Part shown: one piece after another, positions 1 through 6,035 of the stretch
Numbering within the stretch: the stretch's first letter is position 1
How the letters are laid out: each line of letters starts with the position of its first letter
Position numbers and translations under genes: made by a program
The notes under the pieces: model-generated
What the model was told of the DNA's origin: nothing
The model's input: only the letters and a program-made list of their open reading frames with translations
Databases searched by the model: none
Origin: Lishizhenia sp.
Lineage (GTDB): Bacteria > Bacteroidota > Bacteroidia > Flavobacteriales_D > Crocinitomicaceae
Reading direction: 5' to 3'
Assembly: GCA_007117055.1 (NCBI GenBank)
Contig: SKHH01000170.1
Coordinates: 1 to 6,475 of the forward strand
DNA length: 6,475 bases

Positions 1-368
1 CGTAAATTGGTTCCTCGAGAAGCACGCTGACCTCCTCCACGCTGACGACTGCCACCACCAAAAGCACCACCAAAAATATCACCAAATTGTGAGAAGATAT
101 CATCCATATTCATACCGCCAAATCCACCTCCAGCAGCTCCTCCAACGCCAGCATGACCGTAGCGATCATAACGCTGTTTTTTCTCTTCATTACTCAAAAC
201 TTCGTATGCCTCGGCAGCTTCTTTAAATTTAGCTTCGGCCGTTGCGTCGTCTGGATTTTTATCCGGATGGTACTTTAACGCGAGTTTACGATACGCCTTC
301 TTAATCTCTGCCGCAGTAGCAGATTTACTCACCCCCAACACTTCATAATAATCTCTCTTCTCACTCAT
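1..368 (-). CDS. dnaJ: Chaperone DnaJ (Hsp40), N-terminal part; gene runs off the left edge
   Basis: DnaJ delivers unfolded clients to DnaK in the cytoplasm and stimulates its ATPase. The visible 122 codons begin MSEKRDYYEVLGVSKSATA. They contain a full J domain at about residues 5-67, with the catalytic HPD tripeptide at 34-36 and the helix IV region EEKKQRYDRYGHAG. From about residue 73 a Gly/Phe-rich linker follows (GGFGGMNMDDIFSQFGDIFG). This J domain plus G/F order is that of true DnaJ rather than a bare J-domain protein. The zinc-finger and C-terminal substrate domains would lie beyond position 1, so type I status cannot be confirmed. The ATG at 366-368 is 11 bp after the grpE stop, with no Shine-Dalgarno sequence between, so it is probably translated from a grpE-dnaJ transcript. 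The frame is intact up to the edge. Confidence 0.96.
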   Translation of the reverse strand, partial: MSEKRDYYEVLGVSKSATAAEIKKAYRKLALKYHPDKNPDDATAEAKFKEAAEAYEVLSNEEKKQRYDRYGHAGVGGAAGGGFGGMNMDDIFSQFGDIFGGAFGGGSRQRGGGQRASRGTNL

Positions 369-379
369 AACTTACACTA

Positions 380-946
380 TTATTGTCCAACTACTACTTT
401 TGCGTAACGAATTACTTTTTCATTAAGGTAGTAACCTTTCTCAATTTCGTCGACAACCTTTCCTTTGTCTTCTTCAGAAGGTGCGGGAATATTTGTAACC
501 GCCTCATGAATATCTGCATCAAAAACTTCACCCTTGGCATTCATTGGTTTTAAGCCTTTGGATGTTAAGATGTTATTCATCTTATTATAAATAAGCGTAA
601 AACCTTCTTTCAATCCTTCAATATCTTCAGACTTTTCATTCGATTGAATTGCACGCTCAAAATCATCAATAACAGGTAACAAATCTTTGATTACACCAGA
701 ACTCGCAGAGGCAATTAAATCAACCTTTTCCTTCATCGTTCGCTTACGGTAGTTATCAAAGTCTGAATACAGTCTCAAGTACTTATCGTTCAACTCCTTG
801 AACTTATCCTCCATAGCAGTTTCTGCTTGCGTTTCATTCGACTCATCTGCCAATTGTTCCGTAGCTTCAGAAGCGTCCGTATTCAATTCTTTTTCTTCCT
901 GTTGTTCTGAAACACTTTCTTTATTAATTTCTTCTTTTTCCGCCAT
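380..946 (-). CDS. grpE: GrpE, nucleotide exchange factor of DnaK
   Basis: GrpE is a cytoplasmic homodimer that releases ADP from DnaK and resets the chaperone cycle. The 188-residue product is of normal length. Residues 1-45 are a low-complexity, Glu/Gln-rich acidic tail, typical of the disordered GrpE N-terminus. Residues 46-80 form the long dimer helix (KFKELNDKYLRLYSDFDNYRKRT), and 84-130 hold the four-helix-bundle region (LLPVIDDFERAI). Residues 135-188 are the beta domain that contacts DnaK, with FDADIHEAV and the family signature around GYYLNEKVIRYAKVVV at 171-186. The start ATG at 944-946 gives MAEKEEINKE. It is followed by dnaJ 11 bp downstream, the common Bacteroidota grpE-dnaJ order. 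The upstream gap holds a candidate heat-inducible control region, annotated separately. Confidence 0.97.
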   Translation of the reverse strand: MAEKEEINKESVSEQQEEKELNTDASEATEQLADESNETQAETAMEDKFKELNDKYLRLYSDFDNYRKRTMKEKVDLIASASSGVIKDLLPVIDDFERAIQSNEKSEDIEGLKEGFTLIYNKMNNILTSKGLKPMNAKGEVFDADIHEAVTNIPAPSEEDKGKVVDEIEKGYYLNEKVIRYAKVVVGQ

Positions 947-963
947 GATTATAATTTTTTAAG

Positions 964-976
964 CTCTCAGAGAGAG
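964..976. repeat. Short inverted repeat CTCTC-AGA-GAGAG before grpE
   Basis: CTCTC at 964-968 is the exact reverse complement of GAGAG at 972-976, with a 3-base loop. It lies 18 bp upstream of the grpE start codon, between that codon and the -24/-12-like element. It could form a small hairpin at the very 5' end of the grpE message or overlap the transcription start. A five-base stem in purine/pyrimidine-alternating DNA may also be chance. Confidence 0.3.
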
Positions 977-1015
977 TCAAATAATTTGCCACATTACTAA
1001 TAGAGACAGAATGTC
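977..1015 (-). promoter_or_regulatory. Candidate grpE-dnaJ promoter with GACA-N3-TGTC palindrome
   Basis: Read on the minus strand, the palindrome GACATTCTGTC (1005-1015) is followed 13 bp later by TGGCAAATTATTTGA (991-977). The spacing of GG to GA in that element equals the -24/-12 spacing of sigma-54 promoters (TGGCAC-N5-TTGC), but the last base of the -12 box is A rather than C. Start of transcription would fall near 965, about 19 bases before the grpE ATG. A looser GACA/TGTC pair sits further upstream at 1037-1040 and 1054-1057. No CIRCE element (TTAGCACTC-N9-GAGTGCTAA) and no perfect TAnnTTTG box is present in the gap. That this region confers stress induction is inference from the genes it precedes. 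Confidence 0.4.
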
Positions 1016-1072
1016 ACAATTAAGTATGGATTTTCAGACAAAATAGGATAAAGTGTCAGCGCTCTGATTGGA

Positions 1073-2029
1073 TTACTTCTCCTTATAGTTAGCAATACGA
1101 TAATTCAATCCAATTCCGATAACTTGCTTAAATTGGCTTCTCGGACCAGTATTACCGAATCGATCGGTGATTTTAATGTCATCATCATAAATAAAATTCA
1201 TTTGAAGACTAGCAGAAAACCATGAATTAACTTTAAAATTCATTACCAATTCAGCATTGATATCAATATTTTGAGGATTCTCAATATAGTTCGAAAAGAA
1301 CTCCCATCGAGTTCTTAAATCAATATTTTTGGCTATTTCGTTCGAATAAATTATTCTAAGGTAAGAACCTATTTCCGGTCTCCACTGTCTTCCAGGTGTA
1401 ATCACATTTCCCTCATCATCTAACACAGCTGCATCAACCCCAAACGCTCCTTGGTTTGCCAACCTTTCGTCTCGTACAAATGTAAATTTTCCTGATGATG
1501 GAGAACCTAAAATTCTAAACTTATCATTCGGCACATATTCAAATCCTATTGTTGTATTCAAATAACCGGGAGCCATGAACGTTGAAGCACGAAGTGTATC
1601 CCCAACATTTTGAATTCCATCTATAAACTGTGTTCTAAATCCAACAAGTCCAGAAATAAACCAAGGCTTTTTAACACCAAAAGAATAAGTACTTTGAAAG
1701 TCAATGATATCATCAGTTTTCTGCAGCTCTTCGTCAAAATATTGTACTCCACCTAAAGCTAATGCTAAAATATTTGACCACTTTGATCTTTCTTTTGCAT
1801 AATTCGCTTCGGCATTTATAAAAGATAAACCTGCTAAATTGTTTCTTCCACCAGCAGCCCAATTCGTAAAACTAGATTGAGTCATATTTAAGCCAAAGCT
1901 ACCTTTCATTTTCCAAAGCGGATCATCTTCTGGTACAATGGTATCATTTTCCTCTTGAGCCTTTATCGAAATGGAAAAAATAATTAAAGAAAAAAATAAC
2001 AAGATTTTGAATGGACTAATCAAGTGCAT
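1073..2029 (-). CDS. DUF3078 family protein, predicted exported outer-membrane beta-barrel
   Basis: Function unknown. The 318-residue product starts with a signal peptide: the hydrophobic core ILLFFSLIIFSISI at 9-22 is followed by a likely cleavage site after KAQ (23-25). The mature part begins with the family hallmark around WKMKGSFGLNMTQSSFTNWAAGG (39-61). It continues with alternating hydrophobic/polar strands rich in aromatics (SKWSNILALALGG, FQSTYSFGVKKPWFISGLVGFRTQF, LNTTIGFEYVPNDKFRILGSPSSGK). The last strand pattern is QVIGIGLNYRIANY near the C-terminus, as expected for a barrel inserted by BAM. DUF3078 is known from Bacteroidota; its role is not established. The ATG at 2027-2029 gives the only good signal peptide. 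The gene is 97 bp after yidC and 126 bp before grpE, and a TAnnTTTG box at 2066-2073 suggests it has its own promoter. Confidence 0.88.
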   Translation of the reverse strand: MHLISPFKILLFFSLIIFSISIKAQEENDTIVPEDDPLWKMKGSFGLNMTQSSFTNWAAGGRNNLAGLSFINAEANYAKERSKWSNILALALGGVQYFDEELQKTDDIIDFQSTYSFGVKKPWFISGLVGFRTQFIDGIQNVGDTLRASTFMAPGYLNTTIGFEYVPNDKFRILGSPSSGKFTFVRDERLANQGAFGVDAAVLDDEGNVITPGRQWRPEIGSYLRIIYSNEIAKNIDLRTRWEFFSNYIENPQNIDINAELVMNFKVNSWFSASLQMNFIYDDDIKITDRFGNTGPRSQFKQVIGIGLNYRIANYKEK

Positions 2030-2065
2030 TATTCACATTTTTTTTGCAAAAATGATAAAATAATT

Positions 2066-2073
2066 CAAATGTA
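2066..2073 (-). promoter_or_regulatory. Candidate -7 element of the DUF3078 gene promoter
   Basis: On the minus strand the bases read TACATTTG, a perfect match to the Bacteroidota -7 consensus TAnnTTTG. The box ends 36 bp before the ATG at 2029, giving a leader of roughly 30 bases. No TTG is found at the usual 17-19 bp upstream. That position is occupied by one arm and the loop of the 2077-2115 inverted repeat, so the -33 element is weak or absent. Confidence 0.45.
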
Positions 2074-2076
2074 CAA

Positions 2077-2115
2077 TTAGTTGTCCTTATTTATTTTTTT
2101 AACAAGGACAACTAA
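2077..2115 (-). terminator. 12-bp perfect inverted repeat after yidC: terminator-like hairpin or operator
   Basis: TTAGTTGTCCTT at 2077-2088 and AAGGACAACTAA at 2104-2115 are exact reverse complements, separated by a 15-base A/T-rich spacer. The repeat begins 12 bp after the yidC stop codon, so it could fold as a transcript-end hairpin for the pyrG-yidC operon. Against a classic intrinsic terminator are the large loop, the moderate GC content and the lack of an uninterrupted U run after the stem on either strand (the minus strand continues TTGTACATTTG). Its inner edge lies 3 bp from the candidate -7 box of the DUF3078 gene, so an operator role is an alternative. Confidence 0.5.
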
Positions 2116-2126
2116 CTAAACATAAA

Positions 2127-4130
2127 TCACTTTTTATTTTTCATTTTCTCTTGTTGCATTTTTTGCATTTGCTCAAGTCGTTCTTGGAATTTCGATTTTT
2201 TTCCTTTTCCCCCGCCTTTAGCTTGATTTTCTGCTTTTCTAGTAGCCATTTTCGCCTTTAGTTTCTCTTCATCCACAAAGACTTCTTTAATTAACACCAT
2301 GGTTAAAATAGAGATCAATGTTGATAAGAAATAATAGTAACTCAAGCCCGATGCAAAATTATTGAAGAAGAAAATCATCATAAAAGGAAAAATATACATA
2401 ATTACTTTCATATTTGGCATTCCAGGTTGCTGCGGTTGCTGCATATTACTACTGTTTAACATTGTATAAAACAACGTTGTGCCTGCCATTAGTAACGTAA
2501 ATAAACTAACGTGATCACCATAAAATGGAATGTTAAAACTTAAATCTAATACAGAGTCAAAACTCGATAAATCTTCCGCCCACAAGAAACCTTTTTGTCG
2601 CAATTCAAAAGTACTTGGAAAGAAACGGAAAACAGCAAACAAAATCGGCATTTGAATCAACATCGGAACACAACCAGCCAAAGGAGAAGCGCCCGATTCT
2701 CTGTAAAGCGTCATCATTTCCATCTGCTTTTTCATTCCATCTTCTTTATTAGGGAACTTATTATTGATTTCATCAATTTCAGGTTTTAAAATACGCATCT
2801 TAGCAGAAGAAGAGTACATTTTCCATTGAATTGGCGTTAATGCAAACTTCACTATTAATGTCAGTAAAAATATCGCTAGTCCAATATTCATTCCTGTTGA
2901 TGAAAGCCACGTAAATATAGGTTGAATAGCATAAACATTCACCCATCTAAACAATCCCCAACCAAGGTTTATAATATCTTCAGAATTATTTCCATAGCCT
3001 TTCAACAAATAATAATCATTAGGTCCAAAAAACCAATTCATTTTAACCGAACCATTTGCCGTATTGTCAAAATTCAAATTAATTTTAGCGGAATAATCCT
3101 TAATATACCCTTCATCAAATTCAGAACCTTCTTCTATGTTACGAATGCTAAATTGAGCACCTTCTTTTTTAAATTTATTTTCAGGTTTTAAAATTGAAGA
3201 AAAGTAACTTTGTTTAAAAGCAACCCACTCTATGTCTGTTTTTGGCGAATAATCATCATCGGAAAACTCAGATAAATAATCATACGACTCCCCTACTCCT
3301 TTAAAGAATACTGTTGATGTTCTGCGTTGTTCAGAAAGCAAACGTTCAGTTTGAAGCATTTTACTTTGCCAATCGAGTTGAACATTTTCCGGAAGCACTT
3401 CGCCCTGTAATCCTTGTAACTGAATTTCATAATTCATGTGATAATTACCAGGCGTCAAACTGTATTTGTAGGTAATGAATTTACCATCCTCAAGCACGTG
3501 ACGAAGCTCTAAATAATCATTCGCTTGTTGCACAATCTCGAAAGGCTTATTACCTGTCTGTATAATTTGATCTCCTTTAGGAAAAACCAACTGCTGGTTG
3601 CTCAACGAATCAAACAACTGTAAAGGTGTGATTTTGTCCGTTCCTTCATTCTTCATGAAGTTCTCATACGTTTGATGCTCTTTTAGAAACACTGATGAAA
3701 CAACACCTCCTTTAGTATTTATTTCTATAAATAACTTATCGTTAAAAATAGAAATCACATCACCGGAAAAATCTGCGGTAGCAACCGTTTTTGTTACTTT
3801 TTCCTCAACAACTTTCGGTGTTACTGCCAATACGGTATCCACATTACGAACTGTATCAACATACACAATGCGTCCTAAAGAATCAACCACAACTTCTCCC
3901 TCCTCACCTACTTTTTCTACAAAACCTTCGGGTAACTCAAATTGAATTTCATCTGACTCTGTGACTTCCTCCGCTTTTGTTTCTGCTGCTTGTGCTTGGC
4001 GCTGCTCCAGCTCTTGTTGTGCTAATTCCTGTTGTTTACGAATTTCTTCTGGGTCAGGTTGATTAATATATGTAAAAACTGCTAGTATTACTCCGATTAA
4101 ACCTAAACCTATTAATGTATTTTTATCCAT
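2127..4130 (-). CDS. yidC: Membrane protein insertase YidC (Oxa1/Alb3 family)
   Basis: YidC inserts and folds inner-membrane proteins, alone or with SecYEG. The 667-residue product has an N-terminal membrane anchor (6-22, IGLGLIGVILAVFTY) and a charged Q/E-rich linker (28-62). A large periplasmic beta domain spans about 120-375. The conserved insertase core is at about 390-615. Core landmarks are WGLFRWVNVYAIQPIF (391-406), the TM2 groove segment TLIVKFALTPIQWKMYSSSAKM (424-445), the cytoplasmic helical hairpin with LKPEIDEINNKF and ESGASPLAGCVPMLIQMPI (478-496), and FASGLSYYYFLST (592-604). The groove residue that is arginine in E. coli (R366) aligns with K428. The C-terminus (615-667) is a strongly basic Lys/Met/Gln tail, consistent with ribosome contact. 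The start is 12 bp after the pyrG stop, with no SD sequence, so cotranscription with pyrG is likely. It is longer than E. coli YidC (548) mainly through the linker, the P1 domain and the tail. Confidence 0.97.
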   Translation of the reverse strand: MDKNTLIGLGLIGVILAVFTYINQPDPEEIRKQQELAQQELEQRQAQAAETKAEEVTESDEIQFELPEGFVEKVGEEGEVVVDSLGRIVYVDTVRNVDTVLAVTPKVVEEKVTKTVATADFSGDVISIFNDKLFIEINTKGGVVSSVFLKEHQTYENFMKNEGTDKITPLQLFDSLSNQQLVFPKGDQIIQTGNKPFEIVQQANDYLELRHVLEDGKFITYKYSLTPGNYHMNYEIQLQGLQGEVLPENVQLDWQSKMLQTERLLSEQRRTSTVFFKGVGESYDYLSEFSDDDYSPKTDIEWVAFKQSYFSSILKPENKFKKEGAQFSIRNIEEGSEFDEGYIKDYSAKINLNFDNTANGSVKMNWFFGPNDYYLLKGYGNNSEDIINLGWGLFRWVNVYAIQPIFTWLSSTGMNIGLAIFLLTLIVKFALTPIQWKMYSSSAKMRILKPEIDEINNKFPNKEDGMKKQMEMMTLYRESGASPLAGCVPMLIQMPILFAVFRFFPSTFELRQKGFLWAEDLSSFDSVLDLSFNIPFYGDHVSLFTLLMAGTTLFYTMLNSSNMQQPQQPGMPNMKVIMYIFPFMMIFFFNNFASGLSYYYFLSTLISILTMVLIKEVFVDEEKLKAKMATRKAENQAKGGGKGKKSKFQERLEQMQKMQQEKMKNKK

Positions 4131-4142
4131 TTCTATAACTTT

Positions 4143-5753
4143 CTATTTTTTTGCATCAATTGCTGCTTTTACAAATGCAACAAATAAAGGGTGTGGTTTT
4201 GCAACTGTACTTTTGTACTCAGGGTGAAACTGCACTCCTACAAACCAAGGGTGATCCGTGATTTCAACTACTTCAACTAAACCCGTATCTGGATTTTTTC
4301 CAGTGGCTATCATTCCACTTTTTTCGAAGTCCTCAAGGTAAGAACTGTTGAACTCAAAGCGGTGTCTGTGACGTTCATTTATTACTTCTCTGTTGTAGGC
4401 TTCATAAATATTTGAGTCTGGTTTTAACTCGCATTTATAAGCGCCTAAACGCATAGTTCCACCAAGGTCTGAAATTGATTTTTGCTCTTCCATTAAACTA
4501 ATTACAGGGCGCTTGCTTTCTGGGGAAATTTCAACAGTATGAGCGTCATCCCACCCCAACACGTGTCGAGCAAATTCAATTACTGCGCATTGCATACCCA
4601 AACAAATTCCCAAAAACGGGATTTTATTTTCTCTAGCAAATTGCACAGCTGCTAATTTCCCTGTTATTCCTCTTGAACCAAATCCAGGAGCAACTAGAAT
4701 TGCATCTAACTTATCTAATTTTGAAGCAACATTCTTTTTCGTTAATTTCTCCGAGTGAATCCACTGAATATTTACTTTGCAAAGGTTTGTAGCTCCTGCA
4801 TGTATTAAGGCTTCATTGATTGATTTATAAGCATCTTTTAATTCAACATATTTTCCAATTAAACCTAGGTTGATCTCTGTTTTCGGTTGATGTAACTTTT
4901 CTAAAAATTGTTTCCAATCGTCCAAATCAGGGGAAGATTTTCTAGAAAGTCCAAGTTTTTTTAGTACGACAACGTCTAATTCTTCTTCTTGCATTAAAAG
5001 AGGAACTTCATAAATAGATGAAGCGTCCCTAGATTCAATAACAGCTTCAGGGGCTACGTTACAGAATTTAGCAATTTTCTTTCTTAAATTTAATTCTAAT
5101 TCATGCTCTGTTCTACAACAAAGCACATCTGGCTGAACTCCAAGCTCTAACAAGGCTTTCACAGAATGCTGAGTTGGTTTTGTTTTTAATTCACCCGCAG
5201 CCGCTAAATAAGGAATTAACGTTAAATGTATGACAATACAATCGTCTTCAAACTCCCACAACATTTGTCGCACTGCTTCTACATATGGAAGAGATTCAAT
5301 ATCACCAACCGTACCTCCTATTTCAGTAATTATAATATCGTATTCACCGTTTTTTCCTAACTCTTGAATACTTTGTTTAATTTCATCCGTAACATGCGGA
5401 ATAACTTGAACTGTTTTTCCTAGGTACTCGCCTTTTCGTTCTTTGTTAATAACAGATTGATAGATCCTACCTGTTGTGATATTATTCGCTTGAGACGTCT
5501 TAACATTTAAAAAACGTTCGTAATGTCCCAAATCTAAATCCGTTTCTGCTCCATCATCCGTAACATAGCACTCTCCATGCTCGTAAGGATTCAGTGTTCC
5601 AGGATCAATATTGATATAAGGATCTAATTTTTGAATTGTGGTGCTATACCCTCGAGCCTGCAATAACTTTGCTAATGAGGCTGCTATAATTCCCTTCCCT
5701 AATGAGGATGCTACCCCACCAGTTACAAAGACATATTTTGTAGAATTTGACAT
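4143..5753 (-). CDS. pyrG: CTP synthase (glutamine-hydrolysing)
   Basis: PyrG makes CTP from UTP, ATP and glutamine in the cytoplasm, the last step of de novo pyrimidine nucleotide synthesis. From the ATG at 5751-5753 the product is 536 residues, close to E. coli PyrG (545). The N-terminal amidoligase domain (1 to about 270) shows the P-loop TGGVASSLGKG (11-21), KLDPYINIDPGT (42-53), TDDGAETDLDLGHYERF (65-81) and EIGGTVGDIESLP (144-156). The C-terminal class I glutamine amidotransferase domain (about 293-536) has the nucleophile Cys384 in GICLGMQ, and His510 and Glu512 in FHPEY; RHRHRFEFN (461-469) is also typical. The frame stays open to an ATG at 5792, but those 13 extra residues (MCIFAPRSYKFSI) match nothing in the family. 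That ATG also lies upstream of the TAnnTTTG promoter box at 5780-5787, so 5753 is chosen. yidC follows after 12 bp. Confidence 0.98.
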   Translation of the reverse strand: MSNSTKYVFVTGGVASSLGKGIIAASLAKLLQARGYSTTIQKLDPYINIDPGTLNPYEHGECYVTDDGAETDLDLGHYERFLNVKTSQANNITTGRIYQSVINKERKGEYLGKTVQVIPHVTDEIKQSIQELGKNGEYDIIITEIGGTVGDIESLPYVEAVRQMLWEFEDDCIVIHLTLIPYLAAAGELKTKPTQHSVKALLELGVQPDVLCCRTEHELELNLRKKIAKFCNVAPEAVIESRDASSIYEVPLLMQEEELDVVVLKKLGLSRKSSPDLDDWKQFLEKLHQPKTEINLGLIGKYVELKDAYKSINEALIHAGATNLCKVNIQWIHSEKLTKKNVASKLDKLDAILVAPGFGSRGITGKLAAVQFARENKIPFLGICLGMQCAVIEFARHVLGWDDAHTVEISPESKRPVISLMEEQKSISDLGGTMRLGAYKCELKPDSNIYEAYNREVINERHRHRFEFNSSYLEDFEKSGMIATGKNPDTGLVEVVEITDHPWFVGVQFHPEYKSTVAKPHPLFVAFVKAAIDAKK

Positions 5754-5779
5754 GATACTAAATTTGTAACTACGGGGCG

Positions 5780-5787
5780 CAAAGATA
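5780..5787 (-). promoter_or_regulatory. Candidate -7 element of the pyrG promoter
   Basis: The minus strand reads TATCTTTG, a perfect TAnnTTTG match, 26 bp upstream of the pyrG ATG at 5753. Transcription would start near 5774 and leave a leader of about 20 bases. The -33 position has TTT rather than TTG at a 17-bp spacing, and it lies within the palindrome AGGT-AA-ACCT at 5801-5810. This box decides the pyrG start, because the upstream ATG at 5792 would not be transcribed from it. Confidence 0.6.
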
Positions 5788-5799
5788 CACAATAACCAA

Positions 5800-5982
5800 T
5801 AGGTAAACCTAAGTATTTAAACTTTTTATTTTTTCATTCCAAAGGATTCATCAAAATCACTGGGGTTAACACATGTATTTATATTTAAAGCCGTGTTTGT
5901 ACAGGCTTCGCTTGTTATTGCGACATCCCGCAGTGAGCTCTTTCTAAAACAACGAATATGAGTTTACCTAGGTTAGGGTAAA
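5800..5982. repeat. AGGT/ACCT palindromes and shared GTTTACCTA half-sites between divergent genes
   Basis: TAGGTAAAC at 5800-5808 and GTTTACCTA at 5962-5970 form a 9-bp inverted repeat with 153 bp between the arms. Each arm is embedded in its own small palindrome: AGGT-AA-ACCT at 5801-5810 (over the pyrG -33 position) and ACCTAGGT at 5966-5973. The second arm also pairs TTTACC (5963-5968) with GGTAAA (5977-5982). This arrangement would suit two operator sites for one DNA-binding protein in a divergent promoter region. The sites are short, and a chance origin is possible. Confidence 0.3.
5821..5966. other. Unexplained intergenic stretch, open on both strands without a start codon; possible gene remnant or repeat
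   Basis: No complete gene is present between pyrG and the plus-strand gene at 6036. On the plus strand a frame is open from after the stop at 5818-5820 to TGA at 5959-5961 (46 codons, including DSSKSLGLTHVF and VQASLVIATSRSELF). Its only conventional start is an internal GTG at 5893-5895. On the minus strand a frame is open from after TAA at 5964-5966 to TAA at 5826-5828 (45 codons, including TSEACTNTALNI and VNPSDFDESFGMKK). It has no start except an ATG three codons from the end. Small hairpins occur at AAGCC/GGCTT (5888-5892 and 5904-5908) and TCGC/GCGA (5908-5911 and 5920-5923). The composition is less AT-rich than the flanks. It may be a decayed gene end, an interspersed repeat or a structured RNA; none can be proven here. 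Confidence 0.3.
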
Positions 5983-6002
5983 GTTCCTTTTAAAAAGATA
6001 AC

Positions 6003-6010
6003 TAACTTTA
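6003..6010 (+). promoter_or_regulatory. Weak candidate -7 element for the plus-strand gene at 6036
   Basis: TAACTTTA differs from TAnnTTTG only in its last base and ends 25 bp before the ATG at 6036, a distance similar to that of the pyrG box. No TTG lies 17-19 bp upstream. The call is tentative. Confidence 0.25.
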
Positions 6011-6035
6011 TTAGCTTATATCCGTATACAAAATT

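Noticed and set aside
1056..1067. TCAG-CGCT-CTGA palindrome after the DUF3078 stop as a terminator
   Set aside because: The stem is only four base pairs with no U tract after it, so it is too weak to call.
947..1072. CIRCE element for HrcA control of grpE
   Set aside because: No TTAGCACTC-N9-GAGTGCTAA or close variant is present in the gap.
2595..2789. Plus-strand open frame of 64 codons
   Set aside because: It lies wholly antisense inside the yidC core region, has low-complexity composition and shows no family features; it is a shadow frame.
2922..3191. Plus-strand open frame of 89 codons
   Set aside because: It is antisense to the periplasmic domain of yidC, Ile/Phe/Lys-rich as expected from complementing AT-rich coding DNA, and has no recognisable motif.
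5754..5792. N-terminal extension of PyrG
   Set aside because: The extra 13 residues do not fit the family and contain the pyrG promoter box; the start at 5753 matches the normal N-terminus.
5888..5923. Tandem small hairpins as an intrinsic terminator or riboswitch
   Set aside because: Stems are 4-5 bp with a bulge, no U run follows, and no known riboswitch core is recognisable; kept only as a note in the unexplained intergenic stretch.
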